A DNA stretch of 64,000 bases, taken from NCBI GenBank assembly GCA_021414205.1, contig JAIOOW010000002.1, positions 1 through 64,000 of the forward strand. Reading direction: 5' to 3'. The translations under genes and the position numbers were made by a program. The notes under the pieces were generated by a model that was not told the DNA's origin, searched no databases, and saw nothing but the letters and a program-made list of their open reading frames with translations. The stretch comes from Candidatus Anderseniibacteriota bacterium (GTDB taxonomy: Bacteria; Patescibacteria; Andersenbacteria; UBA10190). Shown here piece after piece: positions 17,646-25,852 of this stretch (positions are counted from its first letter, which is position 1; each line of letters starts with the position of its first letter).

Positions 17646-17789
17646 ATGAGCAGGCAGCGAAGGGATTATTGGGAAGCAAAAGAACAAATTGCTTTGACCG
17701 TTATTCGAGTTCATTGCATCGAAGCTGCGCGAAACCTGAATGGTGTGCACTGTAGCGAAGCTAGGCGAACACCTGATTACAAGGAGTAG
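17646..17789 (+). CDS. Small 47-aa ORF or small RNA unit
   Basis: A 47-codon frame from the ATG at 17646, with AAAGGG 5 nt upstream. The peptide is charged, lacks a TM helix and contains a near duplication at 13-residue spacing: VHCIEAAR and VHCSEARR. The unit has its own TTGACA promoter and hairpin terminator. The second repeat copy also contains the RNA hairpin TAGC-GAA-GCTA, so a non-coding RNA is an alternative. The paired His-Cys could bind metal, which is speculation. I recognise neither a protein nor an RNA family. Confidence 0.45.
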   Translation: MSRQRRDYWEAKEQIALTVIRVHCIEAARNLNGVHCSEARRTPDYKE

Positions 17790-17805
17790 GCAAACGATGA
17801 CGACG

Positions 17806-17840
17806 AGCGTAGATCTAATAGATCTGCGCTTTTATTATTT
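17806..17840 (+). terminator. Rho-independent terminator of the small unit
   Basis: An 11-bp stem with one G-U pair (17806-17816 with 17820-17830), a three-base loop AAT, then TTTATTATTT. It ends the 17572 transcript just before the YfhO gene. Confidence 0.9.
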
Positions 17841-17864
17841 ACAGGCCAATGAGATACTATAGTT

Positions 17865-20015
17865 ATGCATATGAAAGCGAATACGTGGCTAGTTCTTGTT
17901 GCTCTTGTAGCGCTTCTCCCCTTCTTCCCCTTTTTGTTCGGTCAATATCCCGCCATCGGGGATATGCGAGATGTGTTTATCCCATTAGAATCTTTTTTCC
18001 ATACTGAGGAATTCAAGGGTCATATTCCTGCCTGGGATCCCGCAGTGTCGTTTGGATTCCCGGTCATAGCAGCGGCTCAAATCGGATTTTTCTATCCGGT
18101 TTTGTTTGTGCTGCGATTACTACCGATTTGGCTTGAATTACCGCTCGCGCTTGTATTGCATGTTGGACTGCTCGCAATCGGAACGTTTCTGTTTGCGAGA
18201 AGGTTGGGCATGAGTAAGTACGCAAGCGCACTAACTGCTCTGAGCTTCTCATTATCACAATTCGTATGGCAACATCTTACTCATCTGAATATTTTTTTAG
18301 CAATCGCATGGTTTCCGTGGCAAATGTTGGCTGTTACTACGATATTTTCCAAGCAAAAAATATCTGCACGAAATATTGCAGTGTTGGTTCTCCTATTCGG
18401 CATCCCATTCTTAATCGGCCAGATTCAAATTCCGTTTCTTATGATGCTTGTAGCGCTCATCTATGGCATGTCATTACGACTGTCTGCTAAAAGATGGTCA
18501 GTAAGTGATGTACTGCGTGTTGCAATGCTTATCGCCATTATTGCAATTGGCGTATTTCTACTTTCCGCAATCCAATTATTTCCAACATACGAATTATCTA
18601 AATTATCTAGCCGTGGTTCCGGTGGTGTATTTAATGTTGAAACCGCAAATCAATTCAGCTACCCCTTCTACCACTTGCCTACCCTATTATTTCCAAGATT
18701 CTACGGAAACGATAATACATACTGGGGAAAGCGACTTGAAATCGAATATGGATTTTATATCGGGGTAATTCCATTAATGTTGGCAATTTGGTATTTGGCT
18801 ACACGGCGCCCGATGCATAGATTTTTTACTTGGCTTGGCGTTATCACATTCCTCCTAGCGCTCGGCTCATTATCCCCTTTTCGACTGCTTCACATTGAGC
18901 CATCGTTATGGATTTTCTCCGCCCCGGCTCGCTGGTTATTATTTACAACATTTTCGCTCAGCATATTCGCAGGATTTGGATTTGATGCGCTATGGAAAAA
19001 TGGTAAATCAGCACAGAAATTTTTTGCAGTGGCATCTGGAATTATTTTTGCTGGAATATTGATGACAAATATTGCTTTATTTTTCGCACCAGCACCGTCT
19101 TTGACTAAGCTGCAATCGATGCTTGTAAGCGCAAGAGCATCGAGCGTTTCTCTCGCATCACCGTACACGTCAATTGCTATTATTTCTTTTATTGCATTGC
19201 CGTTTACCGTCCGCCACAAGCACGGCAAAAAAATCATTCTAATACTATCCGCCCTTGATTTGATTATTATTGCATCTACGACTACGCCAACGCTTGCCTG
19301 GAAATCTATTTTGCAATCGCCTGCAACTATTCAGAGTTTGCCTCAAAATGTTATCGATCATCAATCTCGTATATATTCCATTCGAGATGGCGGAGATACG
19401 GGCGCATATTTTACAGACCCATCATCTCGCGCAAATGCAGAAATTCGTCAGCAACAGAAAGATTTGCTCCTACCAATGATGTCTGCACAATTTAGTGTAT
19501 ACGGCGTAGAGTGGCCGGCATCGCTTGATATACAAGAAATAACCAATGCAACGTCCCAATTGCATTCGAATAACTCAGGCGAGATAGAAGATATACAGCT
19601 CGCTCAACAATTAAATATCGGGGCAGTGTTAACGCAGCAATCAGCAGGAAAAGTTTCTGTGCAGACTATGGACGCAAAACCAAGATTTGATATCAGCAGC
19701 GGCAGTGTTCAACTTGTGTCAGAAGAAGCGTCTCTATTACAGCTTGCTACAGATTCGGATACGGCATCCACCCTTATTATTCGCGACACGTATTACCCCA
19801 ATTGGCACGCATATATCGATGGTAATGAAGTGCCAATTCAAAAATCCCCACTCTTTTTCAGGAGCATTCAAGTGCCTGCAGGAAACCATGCAATTCTCAT
19901 GAAATATCGCCAACGGACAATCAGAATAGGTGCATACATATCATGTATTGCAGCGATGTTACTAGTGATTATTGCAACAAAAAAACCACGAAACAAGTCC
20001 GTGGTATTAAAATAG
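17865..20015 (+). CDS. YfhO-family membrane protein
   Basis: 716 residues. About 12 TM helices, with the first outer loop showing the YfhO pattern (GHIPAWDPAVSFGFPV followed by FYPVLF) and a later QHLTHLN motif; then an extracellular C-terminal domain ending in YPNWHAYIDGNEV and PAGNHAILMKY, the hallmark of YfhO, and a last TM. YfhO proteins are GT-C-like enzymes implicated in decorating envelope polymers, such as glycosylation of lipoteichoic acid in Gram-positives. An in-frame ATG at 17871 is an equally good start, 7 nt behind TATAGT (17858-17863). The tail contains the terminator of the opposite-strand gene. Confidence 0.85.
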   Translation: MHMKANTWLVLVALVALLPFFPFLFGQYPAIGDMRDVFIPLESFFHTEEFKGHIPAWDPAVSFGFPVIAAAQIGFFYPVLFVLRLLPIWLELPLALVLHVGLLAIGTFLFARRLGMSKYASALTALSFSLSQFVWQHLTHLNIFLAIAWFPWQMLAVTTIFSKQKISARNIAVLVLLFGIPFLIGQIQIPFLMMLVALIYGMSLRLSAKRWSVSDVLRVAMLIAIIAIGVFLLSAIQLFPTYELSKLSSRGSGGVFNVETANQFSYPFYHLPTLLFPRFYGNDNTYWGKRLEIEYGFYIGVIPLMLAIWYLATRRPMHRFFTWLGVITFLLALGSLSPFRLLHIEPSLWIFSAPARWLLFTTFSLSIFAGFGFDALWKNGKSAQKFFAVASGIIFAGILMTNIALFFAPAPSLTKLQSMLVSARASSVSLASPYTSIAIISFIALPFTVRHKHGKKIILILSALDLIIIASTTTPTLAWKSILQSPATIQSLPQNVIDHQSRIYSIRDGGDTGAYFTDPSSRANAEIRQQQKDLLLPMMSAQFSVYGVEWPASLDIQEITNATSQLHSNNSGEIEDIQLAQQLNIGAVLTQQSAGKVSVQTMDAKPRFDISSGSVQLVSEEASLLQLATDSDTASTLIIRDTYYPNWHAYIDGNEVPIQKSPLFFRSIQVPAGNHAILMKYRQRTIRIGAYISCIAAMLLVIIATKKPRNKSVVLK
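19977..20005 (-). terminator. Terminator of the minus-strand 20031 gene, inside the YfhO coding sequence
   Basis: Read on the minus strand: ACCACG, a 9-nt loop, CGTGGT (20005-19985), then a run of T (19984-19977). It lies within the last codons of the plus-strand YfhO gene. Confidence 0.85.
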
Positions 20016-20030
20016 AGTTCAACCAAAGCA

Positions 20031-20723
20031 TTACCATACCGCATGCAGCGTATATACGCCGCGATTTCCGAGCACGATCCCTCGACTCATGGCGTCCCAG
20101 GAATCGAATTCGATGTCAGCGGCGTTGAGAAGTAGTTTTTCTTTTGCGTCGCAGAATCGTTTACCAATTCTAATGACGATATTATTTCCTGCAACATTCC
20201 ACTCCTCATCGGAATTGATATCGATGATTTTATCTCCGCCAAAAGGGTATATCCCGCGACCCTCAGCGCTCAAAAGAAGAGTATCATCCATTAAGACTTC
20301 GATTCGATCAGCAGCAGCGTCAGATCCAATGGCGACTGAATTGCGTTTGATGCAACCATCCTCGGCTAACGTATAAATAGACCCTCCGACCCCGACGCAC
20401 CATGCTTTGCATGCTTCATGAAAGACCATTTGGCGCTCTCGCAGTATTCCCGCAGGCATTTGAACCCAGTAAGAGTCTATGCACTCCATAGATCTCCAGG
20501 TCAGTGCTTCTCCCGATAATTCCTCGCGTGTTTGCATGCCGTTCAAATATAGCGTGGCATTGTTTTTTCGTTTTTGTATACATGCAGTAAGGATTCCTTG
20601 TTCGGAAATTGCCCATGGAGCATCGACCGGAGCTTCTCGAAAGTTGCAGATTTCCAAAGTATCGAGCGGTGCCATACCAGTAACGGCTTGCTGAAATCGC
20701 GTAGCGTCAAGTGAAGTGTGCAT
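20031..20723 (-). CDS. Orphan cytoplasmic protein, possibly beta-repeat
   Basis: 230 residues, no signal peptide or TM. No family recognised. It contains several strand-rich stretches with a loose repeat feel (GILTACIQKRKN, GSIYTLAEDG, LLLSAEGRGIYPFGG, NNIVIRIGKRF, GIVLGNRGVYTL), suggesting a small propeller or beta-repeat fold. It is a single-gene cassette: perfect TTGACA (20803-20798), a leader of about 50 nt, AAAGGG 8 nt before the ATG, and its own terminator. It faces the surrounding plus-strand glycan genes and does not resemble them, so a glycan role is not implied. Confidence 0.65.
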   Translation of the reverse strand: MHTSLDATRFQQAVTGMAPLDTLEICNFREAPVDAPWAISEQGILTACIQKRKNNATLYLNGMQTREELSGEALTWRSMECIDSYWVQMPAGILRERQMVFHEACKAWCVGVGGSIYTLAEDGCIKRNSVAIGSDAAADRIEVLMDDTLLLSAEGRGIYPFGGDKIIDINSDEEWNVAGNNIVIRIGKRFCDAKEKLLLNAADIEFDSWDAMSRGIVLGNRGVYTLHAVW

Positions 20724-20773
20724 GGAATGTGCCCTTTGCCAGTGAAATGTTCATTCGGAACCAATCGTAGATG

Positions 20774-20825
20774 AATTTACGCATAAATAAATATAATTGT
20801 CAATAACGCTACATTGTGCCAAAAT
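20774..20825. promoter_or_regulatory. Bidirectional promoter with one shared -35 core
   Basis: Plus: TTGTCA (20797-20802), 17 nt, TGC-CAAAAT (-10 at 20820-20825), 6 nt, ATG at 20832. Minus: TTGACA (20803-20798), 18 nt, TAAATT (20779-20774), then a leader of about 50 nt to the ATG at 20723. Both -35 hexamers lie in the same 7-bp TTGTCAA. The plus side is leaderless; the minus side has a leader with AAAGGG. Confidence 0.65.
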
Positions 20826-20831
20826 ACATTC

Positions 20832-22007
20832 ATGAAACTGCTATTTTCCGTGCCGAGCGGATACCATATACGGGAGCTTGTATTGCCGTTGCGAAGGCAT
20901 TTGGAGGCGCAAAACGATATTACGGAAGTGCATGTTATAACCCCTGCTGCGAGCATATCTGTTCAAGTATTTCCAGAATGTGGCCAGAAGTTTATCTTTC
21001 ATGAAAATCCGAAAAACGACTCCGGGCATAAAGAATTATTTTCTGCAATTCAGCCAGACCGAGTAATTACTAATACTGTTGGCCATGATGCTCTCGACGA
21101 ACCCATTCTTCGCATTGCAAAGGAGATGAATATTCCAACAGTAACATTTATCGCAAGCTGGGATAACGTATGGAAAATTGAGCGACTGCTCAAAAACAAT
21201 ATACCTATTGCTATAGCAGATAGGTTTATTGTTTGGAACAGCATGATGAAAGAACATTTACTCCGAGTGTTCCCTCAAGTTTCTGAAAATAAGATCGCGA
21301 TTATCGGCGCTCCAAGAATGGATTATTTTTCTCACATTGATCGCATTGCGAGTAAAGAAATAGTGTATTCAGTATTTGGATTTACGGATATATCTCGCCC
21401 ATTTATTCATATCGCAACAACGGAACTGTATCCGATGGAATACATCGTAAAAGATATTAAACGAGGCGTGGATGAGAAAAAAATTCCGAACAGTCCGTAC
21501 TTGTATGCATCAGTGCATCCGGGGGGAGATTTGGAAAAATATAAAGCCTTTGAGCAATACGGAGTTACTGTACGATTCTCTCCTGGAAGAAAAGATCGCA
21601 TCCCTCTGCAATCATTTCGATACTCCCCTACTGAACAGGATATTTATTTTTTAATCGGAGTATTTAAACACGCCGGGGTTTTAGCGAATCACTCCTCTAC
21701 AGTTGCGCTCGAATCTATGATTGCGGATATTCCTATTGTAAACGTAAAATACGGCATGAAGCTTGATTGGTGGAATTGGTACCGCAGCATGGTGTATAGG
21801 GATTTCCAGCAGCATTATGCTGATTTGGTTTCTGATGGCGCAACCCATATTGCCTCTTCGCCTAAGCAACTCGTAGAAGGTATTGCAACGTCGCTTACAA
21901 ATCCGAGTGAGCAGCAACGTAACCGCGCAACAACGGCGAAAAAAATGATTACCACAACGGACGGTACCGCAAGTGAGAAAGTATTAGCGTATATTATGGC
22001 AATATGA
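20832..22007 (+). CDS. GT-B fold glycosyl/glycerophosphotransferase-like protein
   Basis: 391 residues, no TM. The C-terminal NHSSTVALESMIADIPIVNV resembles the donor-site loop of the CDP-glycerol glycerophosphotransferase and related surface-carbohydrate GT-B proteins. SWDNVWKIERL in the middle is seen in similar uncharacterised envelope enzymes. The ATG at 20832 is chosen over the TTG/ATG upstream (20814) because the -10 ends 6 nt before it. First gene of a five-gene operon continuing through 25631. Confidence 0.6.
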   Translation: MKLLFSVPSGYHIRELVLPLRRHLEAQNDITEVHVITPAASISVQVFPECGQKFIFHENPKNDSGHKELFSAIQPDRVITNTVGHDALDEPILRIAKEMNIPTVTFIASWDNVWKIERLLKNNIPIAIADRFIVWNSMMKEHLLRVFPQVSENKIAIIGAPRMDYFSHIDRIASKEIVYSVFGFTDISRPFIHIATTELYPMEYIVKDIKRGVDEKKIPNSPYLYASVHPGGDLEKYKAFEQYGVTVRFSPGRKDRIPLQSFRYSPTEQDIYFLIGVFKHAGVLANHSSTVALESMIADIPIVNVKYGMKLDWWNWYRSMVYRDFQQHYADLVSDGATHIASSPKQLVEGIATSLTNPSEQQRNRATTAKKMITTTDGTASEKVLAYIMAI

Positions 22008-22666
22008 ATAATCGAGGAGCAATTACGCTAGTGTTTGATGACGGTTATAAGGACGTTTATGAGCAGGTCGTGCCTTTGCTTGCGCAATATAATGTCAAAG
22101 CCGTGTTTGCTGTTCCGACATCTCCGGAAAATCAGAAGATTGCCAATGAGTTGGTAGGTAGTATTACAGATTGGAAAAAAGTCGCAGATGCATGCGGCCA
22201 CGAGCTTGCTGGGCATGGCGTTACGCATAATAGCTTGGCAACCATGCCAAAAAATGATATGCAGCAGGAATTGCAAAAGTCACAAGAAATAATCAGTGCA
22301 ACAAGTGTTGTGTACCCGGGCGGAGCATATAATGATGATGTACTTACTGAAACAAAAAAATATTTTACTGCAGGTAGAACAGTAAAATTCGGGCTTGAAA
22401 CATTGCCTCCAAAAAAACCGTTCGAATTAAAAACCATAAACTACACGAAGAAGAATTTTAGCGTTGCTCGTGCAAATACATATGCCATGCTTGCATATTT
22501 GCAGGGCAAGTGGCTTATAGAAACATTTCATATGGTTAGAAATACGCATAGCGATATGAATCATTTTGTATATCTGGGCGATCTTGAAGCACACTTGGAT
22601 TTCATTACGTCATTGCCGATTCAAATTGATACAATAAGAGATAGTATGAAACGATATGCAAAATAA
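22004..22666 (+). CDS. Polysaccharide deacetylase (CE4/NodB family), cytoplasmic
   Basis: 220 residues. Motif 1 FDDG (Asp12, Asp13), motif 2 HGVTH (His69, His73) and motif 3 YPGGAYN (102-108) are intact, so the metal site should be active. CE4 enzymes remove N- or O-acetyl groups from sugars. There is no signal peptide or TM, so it acts on cytoplasmic lipid- or nucleotide-linked precursors, unlike exported chitin/peptidoglycan deacetylases. ATGA overlap with the upstream gene and an 11-bp overlap downstream with a GT2 tie it to chain assembly. Confidence 0.85.
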   Translation: MNNRGAITLVFDDGYKDVYEQVVPLLAQYNVKAVFAVPTSPENQKIANELVGSITDWKKVADACGHELAGHGVTHNSLATMPKNDMQQELQKSQEIISATSVVYPGGAYNDDVLTETKKYFTAGRTVKFGLETLPPKKPFELKTINYTKKNFSVARANTYAMLAYLQGKWLIETFHMVRNTHSDMNHFVYLGDLEAHLDFITSLPIQIDTIRDSMKRYAK

Positions 22667-23438
22667 ATTACCAATTTCCGTTGTTATTATTACAAAGAAT
22701 GAGGAAAGCAATATTGCTGACTGTATTGCGTCTGTGCAATTTGCTCAAGAAGTTATCGTGGTCGATGCGCATAGTACTGACGAAACAGCAAGTATTGCAA
22801 AAAAACTGGGCGCAAATGTACTTGTTCGGCACTGGGATGGGTATGGATCGCAAAAAAACTTTGGAGCTCAGCAAGCAGCATGCAACTGGGTATTATTTCT
22901 TGATGCAGATGAGCGGGTGTCATCGGAACTCCAGAAGGTATTACGCGATATGCTAGAGATCACGTGCAGCGTGTACTGGATAACCATACAAGATATCTTT
23001 CTTGGTAAGCGTATGACGCATTTAGTGGGGCACAATCCGCGACTCATTCAAAAAACATTGGCGCATTGGAACGATGCTCACGTTCATGAAAAAATGATCT
23101 ATTCCGATTCGGATTCTCAGGCCAAATACAAAGATGGTATTTCTGGAGAAATTCACGCACCCATTGTTCATCAGTCATATACCAGTATCGGAGCATATTT
23201 AGATAAAATGCACCGCTATACGACCCTCGACGCACAAGAAATGCAAAAAACAAACACGCATCGCTCTGGTAAGGCTGTTTCAAAAAGTGTTCTCCTCCCC
23301 TTTTATTTGGCGTTCAAGCAATTTATAAAACTATGTTTTTATAGGCGAGGATTTTTAGACGGCTGGCAAGGCATTGTGTGGTGTGCCCTCTCGGCATACT
23401 ATGAGTTTGAAATGGGGCAAAAATATAACGCATTATGA
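22656..23438 (+). CDS. GT2 glycosyltransferase, WaaE/KdtX-like
   Basis: 260 residues. ISVVIITKNEESNI at 7-20, VDAHSTDET at 36-44, FLDADERV at 81-88 (Asp83, Asp85). The KNEE and DADER signature together with QKNFG is typical of the WaaE/KdtX branch that adds glucose or similar residues to lipid-linked cores. No TM. Sits between the CE4 deacetylase and a GT4. Confidence 0.87.
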   Translation: MQNKLPISVVIITKNEESNIADCIASVQFAQEVIVVDAHSTDETASIAKKLGANVLVRHWDGYGSQKNFGAQQAACNWVLFLDADERVSSELQKVLRDMLEITCSVYWITIQDIFLGKRMTHLVGHNPRLIQKTLAHWNDAHVHEKMIYSDSDSQAKYKDGISGEIHAPIVHQSYTSIGAYLDKMHRYTTLDAQEMQKTNTHRSGKAVSKSVLLPFYLAFKQFIKLCFYRRGFLDGWQGIVWCALSAYYEFEMGQKYNAL

Positions 23439-24580
23439 GAATTCTCCACACCGCACTTCGGTATCCGCCTGCATCAGGGGGCGCTGAAAAATACATTCAA
23501 AACATTGTCCAAAAAACGCGGAATGTTGAAAAGGACATGGACGTTCGCGTTCTTACAAGCGCGATGCGTACCCACGGGCCTATTTCGTATCTTAATCCCG
23601 ATGCGCTCTTGGATGATCCGCCCTATGTTCAACGCCTATTTGTTTCTAGGACCCCGCTTGTATCATACCCGCGCCTGCAAGCATTGAATTATTATATTGG
23701 TCACCATAAACCAGATATTCTGCATTCATATGGCTACTGGTATCAACCAGCCGATACTACAGCACGGTATGCTAAAAAACATAAGATACCGTTCATATTT
23801 CACCCTATTTATTATACAAATAGCGTCCGAAGAAAACCCATCTGGAAAGCGTACGATGCACTCATTGGCCGCAAAACATTTGAGCAGGCAGATGCTGTTG
23901 CTGTTATATCGGAATATGAAAAACAGCTTATTGTAGATGCCGGATATAACGTAAAGCGATTTGTTCATATCCCCCCTGGCGTTGATATGAAATTATTTTC
24001 CGAAAAACGAGAGAATCCGTTTGTGTCTCGAAATATTTCCGGAACAATTTTGCTATCCATTTCTCGCATCGCAAAATCCAAAGGCCTGCAAGATACTATC
24101 AGGGCGTTGCCGGAAATTAGAAAATCAATACCGGGTGCGTGCTTGGTTATTATCGGTGAAGATTTCGGATACAAAAAAGAATTAGAAACGATTGCTGAAA
24201 AGCTTGGAGTGACAAATGCAGTACATTATTTTGGCAAAGCCACTGATGATGATGTTATAGCAGCTCTTCAGCACGCAGACGTGTTTATCCATGCATCAAC
24301 GTATGAGGCGTTCGGAATTGTGCTTGCAGAAGCCATGGCCGCAGGCCTCCCGATTGTAGCCAGAGAGTCTACGGCTATCCCCTATGTTGTCCCGAAAAAT
24401 AAAGCTGGATTATTGTTCTCCAATAAAAAAGAGCTCGTACAAAATGTTATTTCTATTATAAAGATTCCGCAACTATCACAGCACCTTACTGATTTTTCTG
24501 CGGAATTGGTGCGTACTACGTATTCCTGGGAACACTCTATTAAAACGCTTGAGAGTTTATATGAAGAATTCAGGAAATAA
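23435..24580 (+). CDS. GT4 family glycosyltransferase
   Basis: 381 residues. YPPASGGAEKYIQNI near the N-terminus, SISRIAKSKGLQD and an intact E-x7-E (TYEAFGIVLAEAMAAG). Cytoplasmic GT-B enzyme. Starts in an ATGA overlap and overlaps the following GT9 gene by 20 bp. Confidence 0.92.
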   Translation: MRILHTALRYPPASGGAEKYIQNIVQKTRNVEKDMDVRVLTSAMRTHGPISYLNPDALLDDPPYVQRLFVSRTPLVSYPRLQALNYYIGHHKPDILHSYGYWYQPADTTARYAKKHKIPFIFHPIYYTNSVRRKPIWKAYDALIGRKTFEQADAVAVISEYEKQLIVDAGYNVKRFVHIPPGVDMKLFSEKRENPFVSRNISGTILLSISRIAKSKGLQDTIRALPEIRKSIPGACLVIIGEDFGYKKELETIAEKLGVTNAVHYFGKATDDDVIAALQHADVFIHASTYEAFGIVLAEAMAAGLPIVARESTAIPYVVPKNKAGLLFSNKKELVQNVISIIKIPQLSQHLTDFSAELVRTTYSWEHSIKTLESLYEEFRK

Positions 24581-25631
24581 GAAGGTTCTTTTTCTTTCTC
24601 TTTCCGGAATCGGCAATTTGATCATGCAATTGCCAGCTATTAAAGTTGTTAAAGATGTGCATCCTGACTGGCATATTACTGTTTGTGTAGCACCTCGAGG
24701 AACAAAAAGTATTGCACAGGCGCAATCGTATATTGATGAAGTTATTGAGATGCCTATTAAGGCGAGTATGTTAAAGCATGCAAAAAATATTCTCGCACTT
24801 CAGAAGCATCATTTTGATATAGGCGTTGTGTTATCCCCCGGCCAATTGCTAAAAAGCGCATTATATCTTTTTTTATCAGGAATTCCGGTTCGTATCGGTC
24901 ACGCGTACCCGTTTCGCGGCAGGCAGCATGCCGATAATTTTCTTACTCAAGCGCTTATCGAGAAACCTCAGATGCACGATATTGAGCAAAACCTTGAACT
25001 AGTTGAATCCTTACTAAGTGAGCCTGTAAGGTTTGGAACGTATGATTTTCAAATTCCCGAACATAGCATTGAAGAAGCGCAATATCTCTTACAATCGCTC
25101 GTCCATAGCGCTGTATCCTCACCTATTTTTATTGGATTTCATCCGGGATCAGCGAAAGGGTTTACTTGGAAGCGTTGGCCATTGGAGCGATTCGCAGAAG
25201 TTGCGCGAGCATTACATAAAAAGAATCCGAATACAATCTTTTTAATTTTTGGAAGTAACGATGAGGAGCAGCAGAAAAGAGAGCTCGTAAATATGATAAA
25301 CGAACATGCACCTTCAGCTGCATTTCATATTACTGCCCCCCTACTCACAACTGCTGCGATTATGAAGCGTTGTAGCCTCTTTATCTCAAATGATTCTGGG
25401 CTCATGCACATAGCATCCGCCATAGACATTCCAACCATTGGCCTCTTCGGCCCCACAGACGAACGACAGACGGGCCCCAGGGGTTCTCATAGCGCTGCAT
25501 TACGATCACAAGGCACTCAGCCAGTATATAACACTGAATCAGCGCCTAGCTTTGGCAATACTGCCCATAGCTCTATCCTTGAGATATCTTCCAAATTCGT
25601 ACTTGACAATATACCAAGTAACGTCCTATAA
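24561..25631 (+). CDS. GT9 heptosyltransferase-family glycosyltransferase
   Basis: 356 residues. LSLSGIGNLIMQLPAI at the N-terminus, FIGFHPGSAKGFTWKRWP in the middle and ISNDSGLMHIASA with GLFGPTDE at the donor site are classical WaaF/WaaC features. The usual substrate is ADP-heptose, but the donor here is unknown. The ATG at 24561 is chosen over the TTG at 24549. Its last codons contain the promoter of the following 39-aa gene. Confidence 0.9.
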   Translation: MKNSGNKKVLFLSLSGIGNLIMQLPAIKVVKDVHPDWHITVCVAPRGTKSIAQAQSYIDEVIEMPIKASMLKHAKNILALQKHHFDIGVVLSPGQLLKSALYLFLSGIPVRIGHAYPFRGRQHADNFLTQALIEKPQMHDIEQNLELVESLLSEPVRFGTYDFQIPEHSIEEAQYLLQSLVHSAVSSPIFIGFHPGSAKGFTWKRWPLERFAEVARALHKKNPNTIFLIFGSNDEEQQKRELVNMINEHAPSAAFHITAPLLTTAAIMKRCSLFISNDSGLMHIASAIDIPTIGLFGPTDERQTGPRGSHSAALRSQGTQPVYNTESAPSFGNTAHSSILEISSKFVLDNIPSNVL

Positions 25632-25632
25632 T
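25603..25632 (+). promoter_or_regulatory. Consensus promoter of the 39-aa gene
   Basis: Perfect TTGACA (25603-25608), 18 nt, perfect TATAAT (25627-25632). It is embedded in the final codons and stop of the GT9 gene; both hexamers match consensus. Confidence 0.85.
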
Positions 25633-25670
25633 ATTTTCGGGTGTTCTGGTCTTTTCTCAAGGGGTCTACC

Positions 25671-25790
25671 ATGGAAACTATCATCGATGCTTTTCGAACC
25701 GCAAGTCTGAGTTACTGGTTGGCATTGGGTGTCGTAGTGCTTGGTTTGTGTGTTGTTTGTTTTAAGCAAAGAAAACAAACAGGAAAATAA
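25671..25790 (+). CDS. 39-aa single-TM small protein
   Basis: A 39-codon frame with AAGGGG 6 nt before the ATG. The peptide has a short N-terminal amphipathic part (METIIDAFRTAS), one TM helix (about 15-31, rich in V/L/G with two cysteines) and a basic end (KQRKQTGK), so the C-terminus should be cytoplasmic. It has a consensus promoter and its own terminator, so it is made independently and possibly abundantly. No family recognised. Confidence 0.7.
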   Translation: METIIDAFRTASLSYWLALGVVVLGLCVVCFKQRKQTGK

Positions 25791-25816
25791 ACGACCCGTT
25801 GCGCCACTTCGACCTT

Positions 25817-25852
25817 CTGCGTTCCTTTCTAGGGGCGCAGTTATTTATTTTA
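25817..25852 (+). terminator. Terminator of the 39-aa gene
   Basis: Stem CTGCGTTCC with GGGGCGCAG (two G-U pairs), loop TTTCTA, then TTATTTATTTT. It reads only in the plus direction, and its T-rich tail covers the stop of the convergent GT4 gene. Confidence 0.82.
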
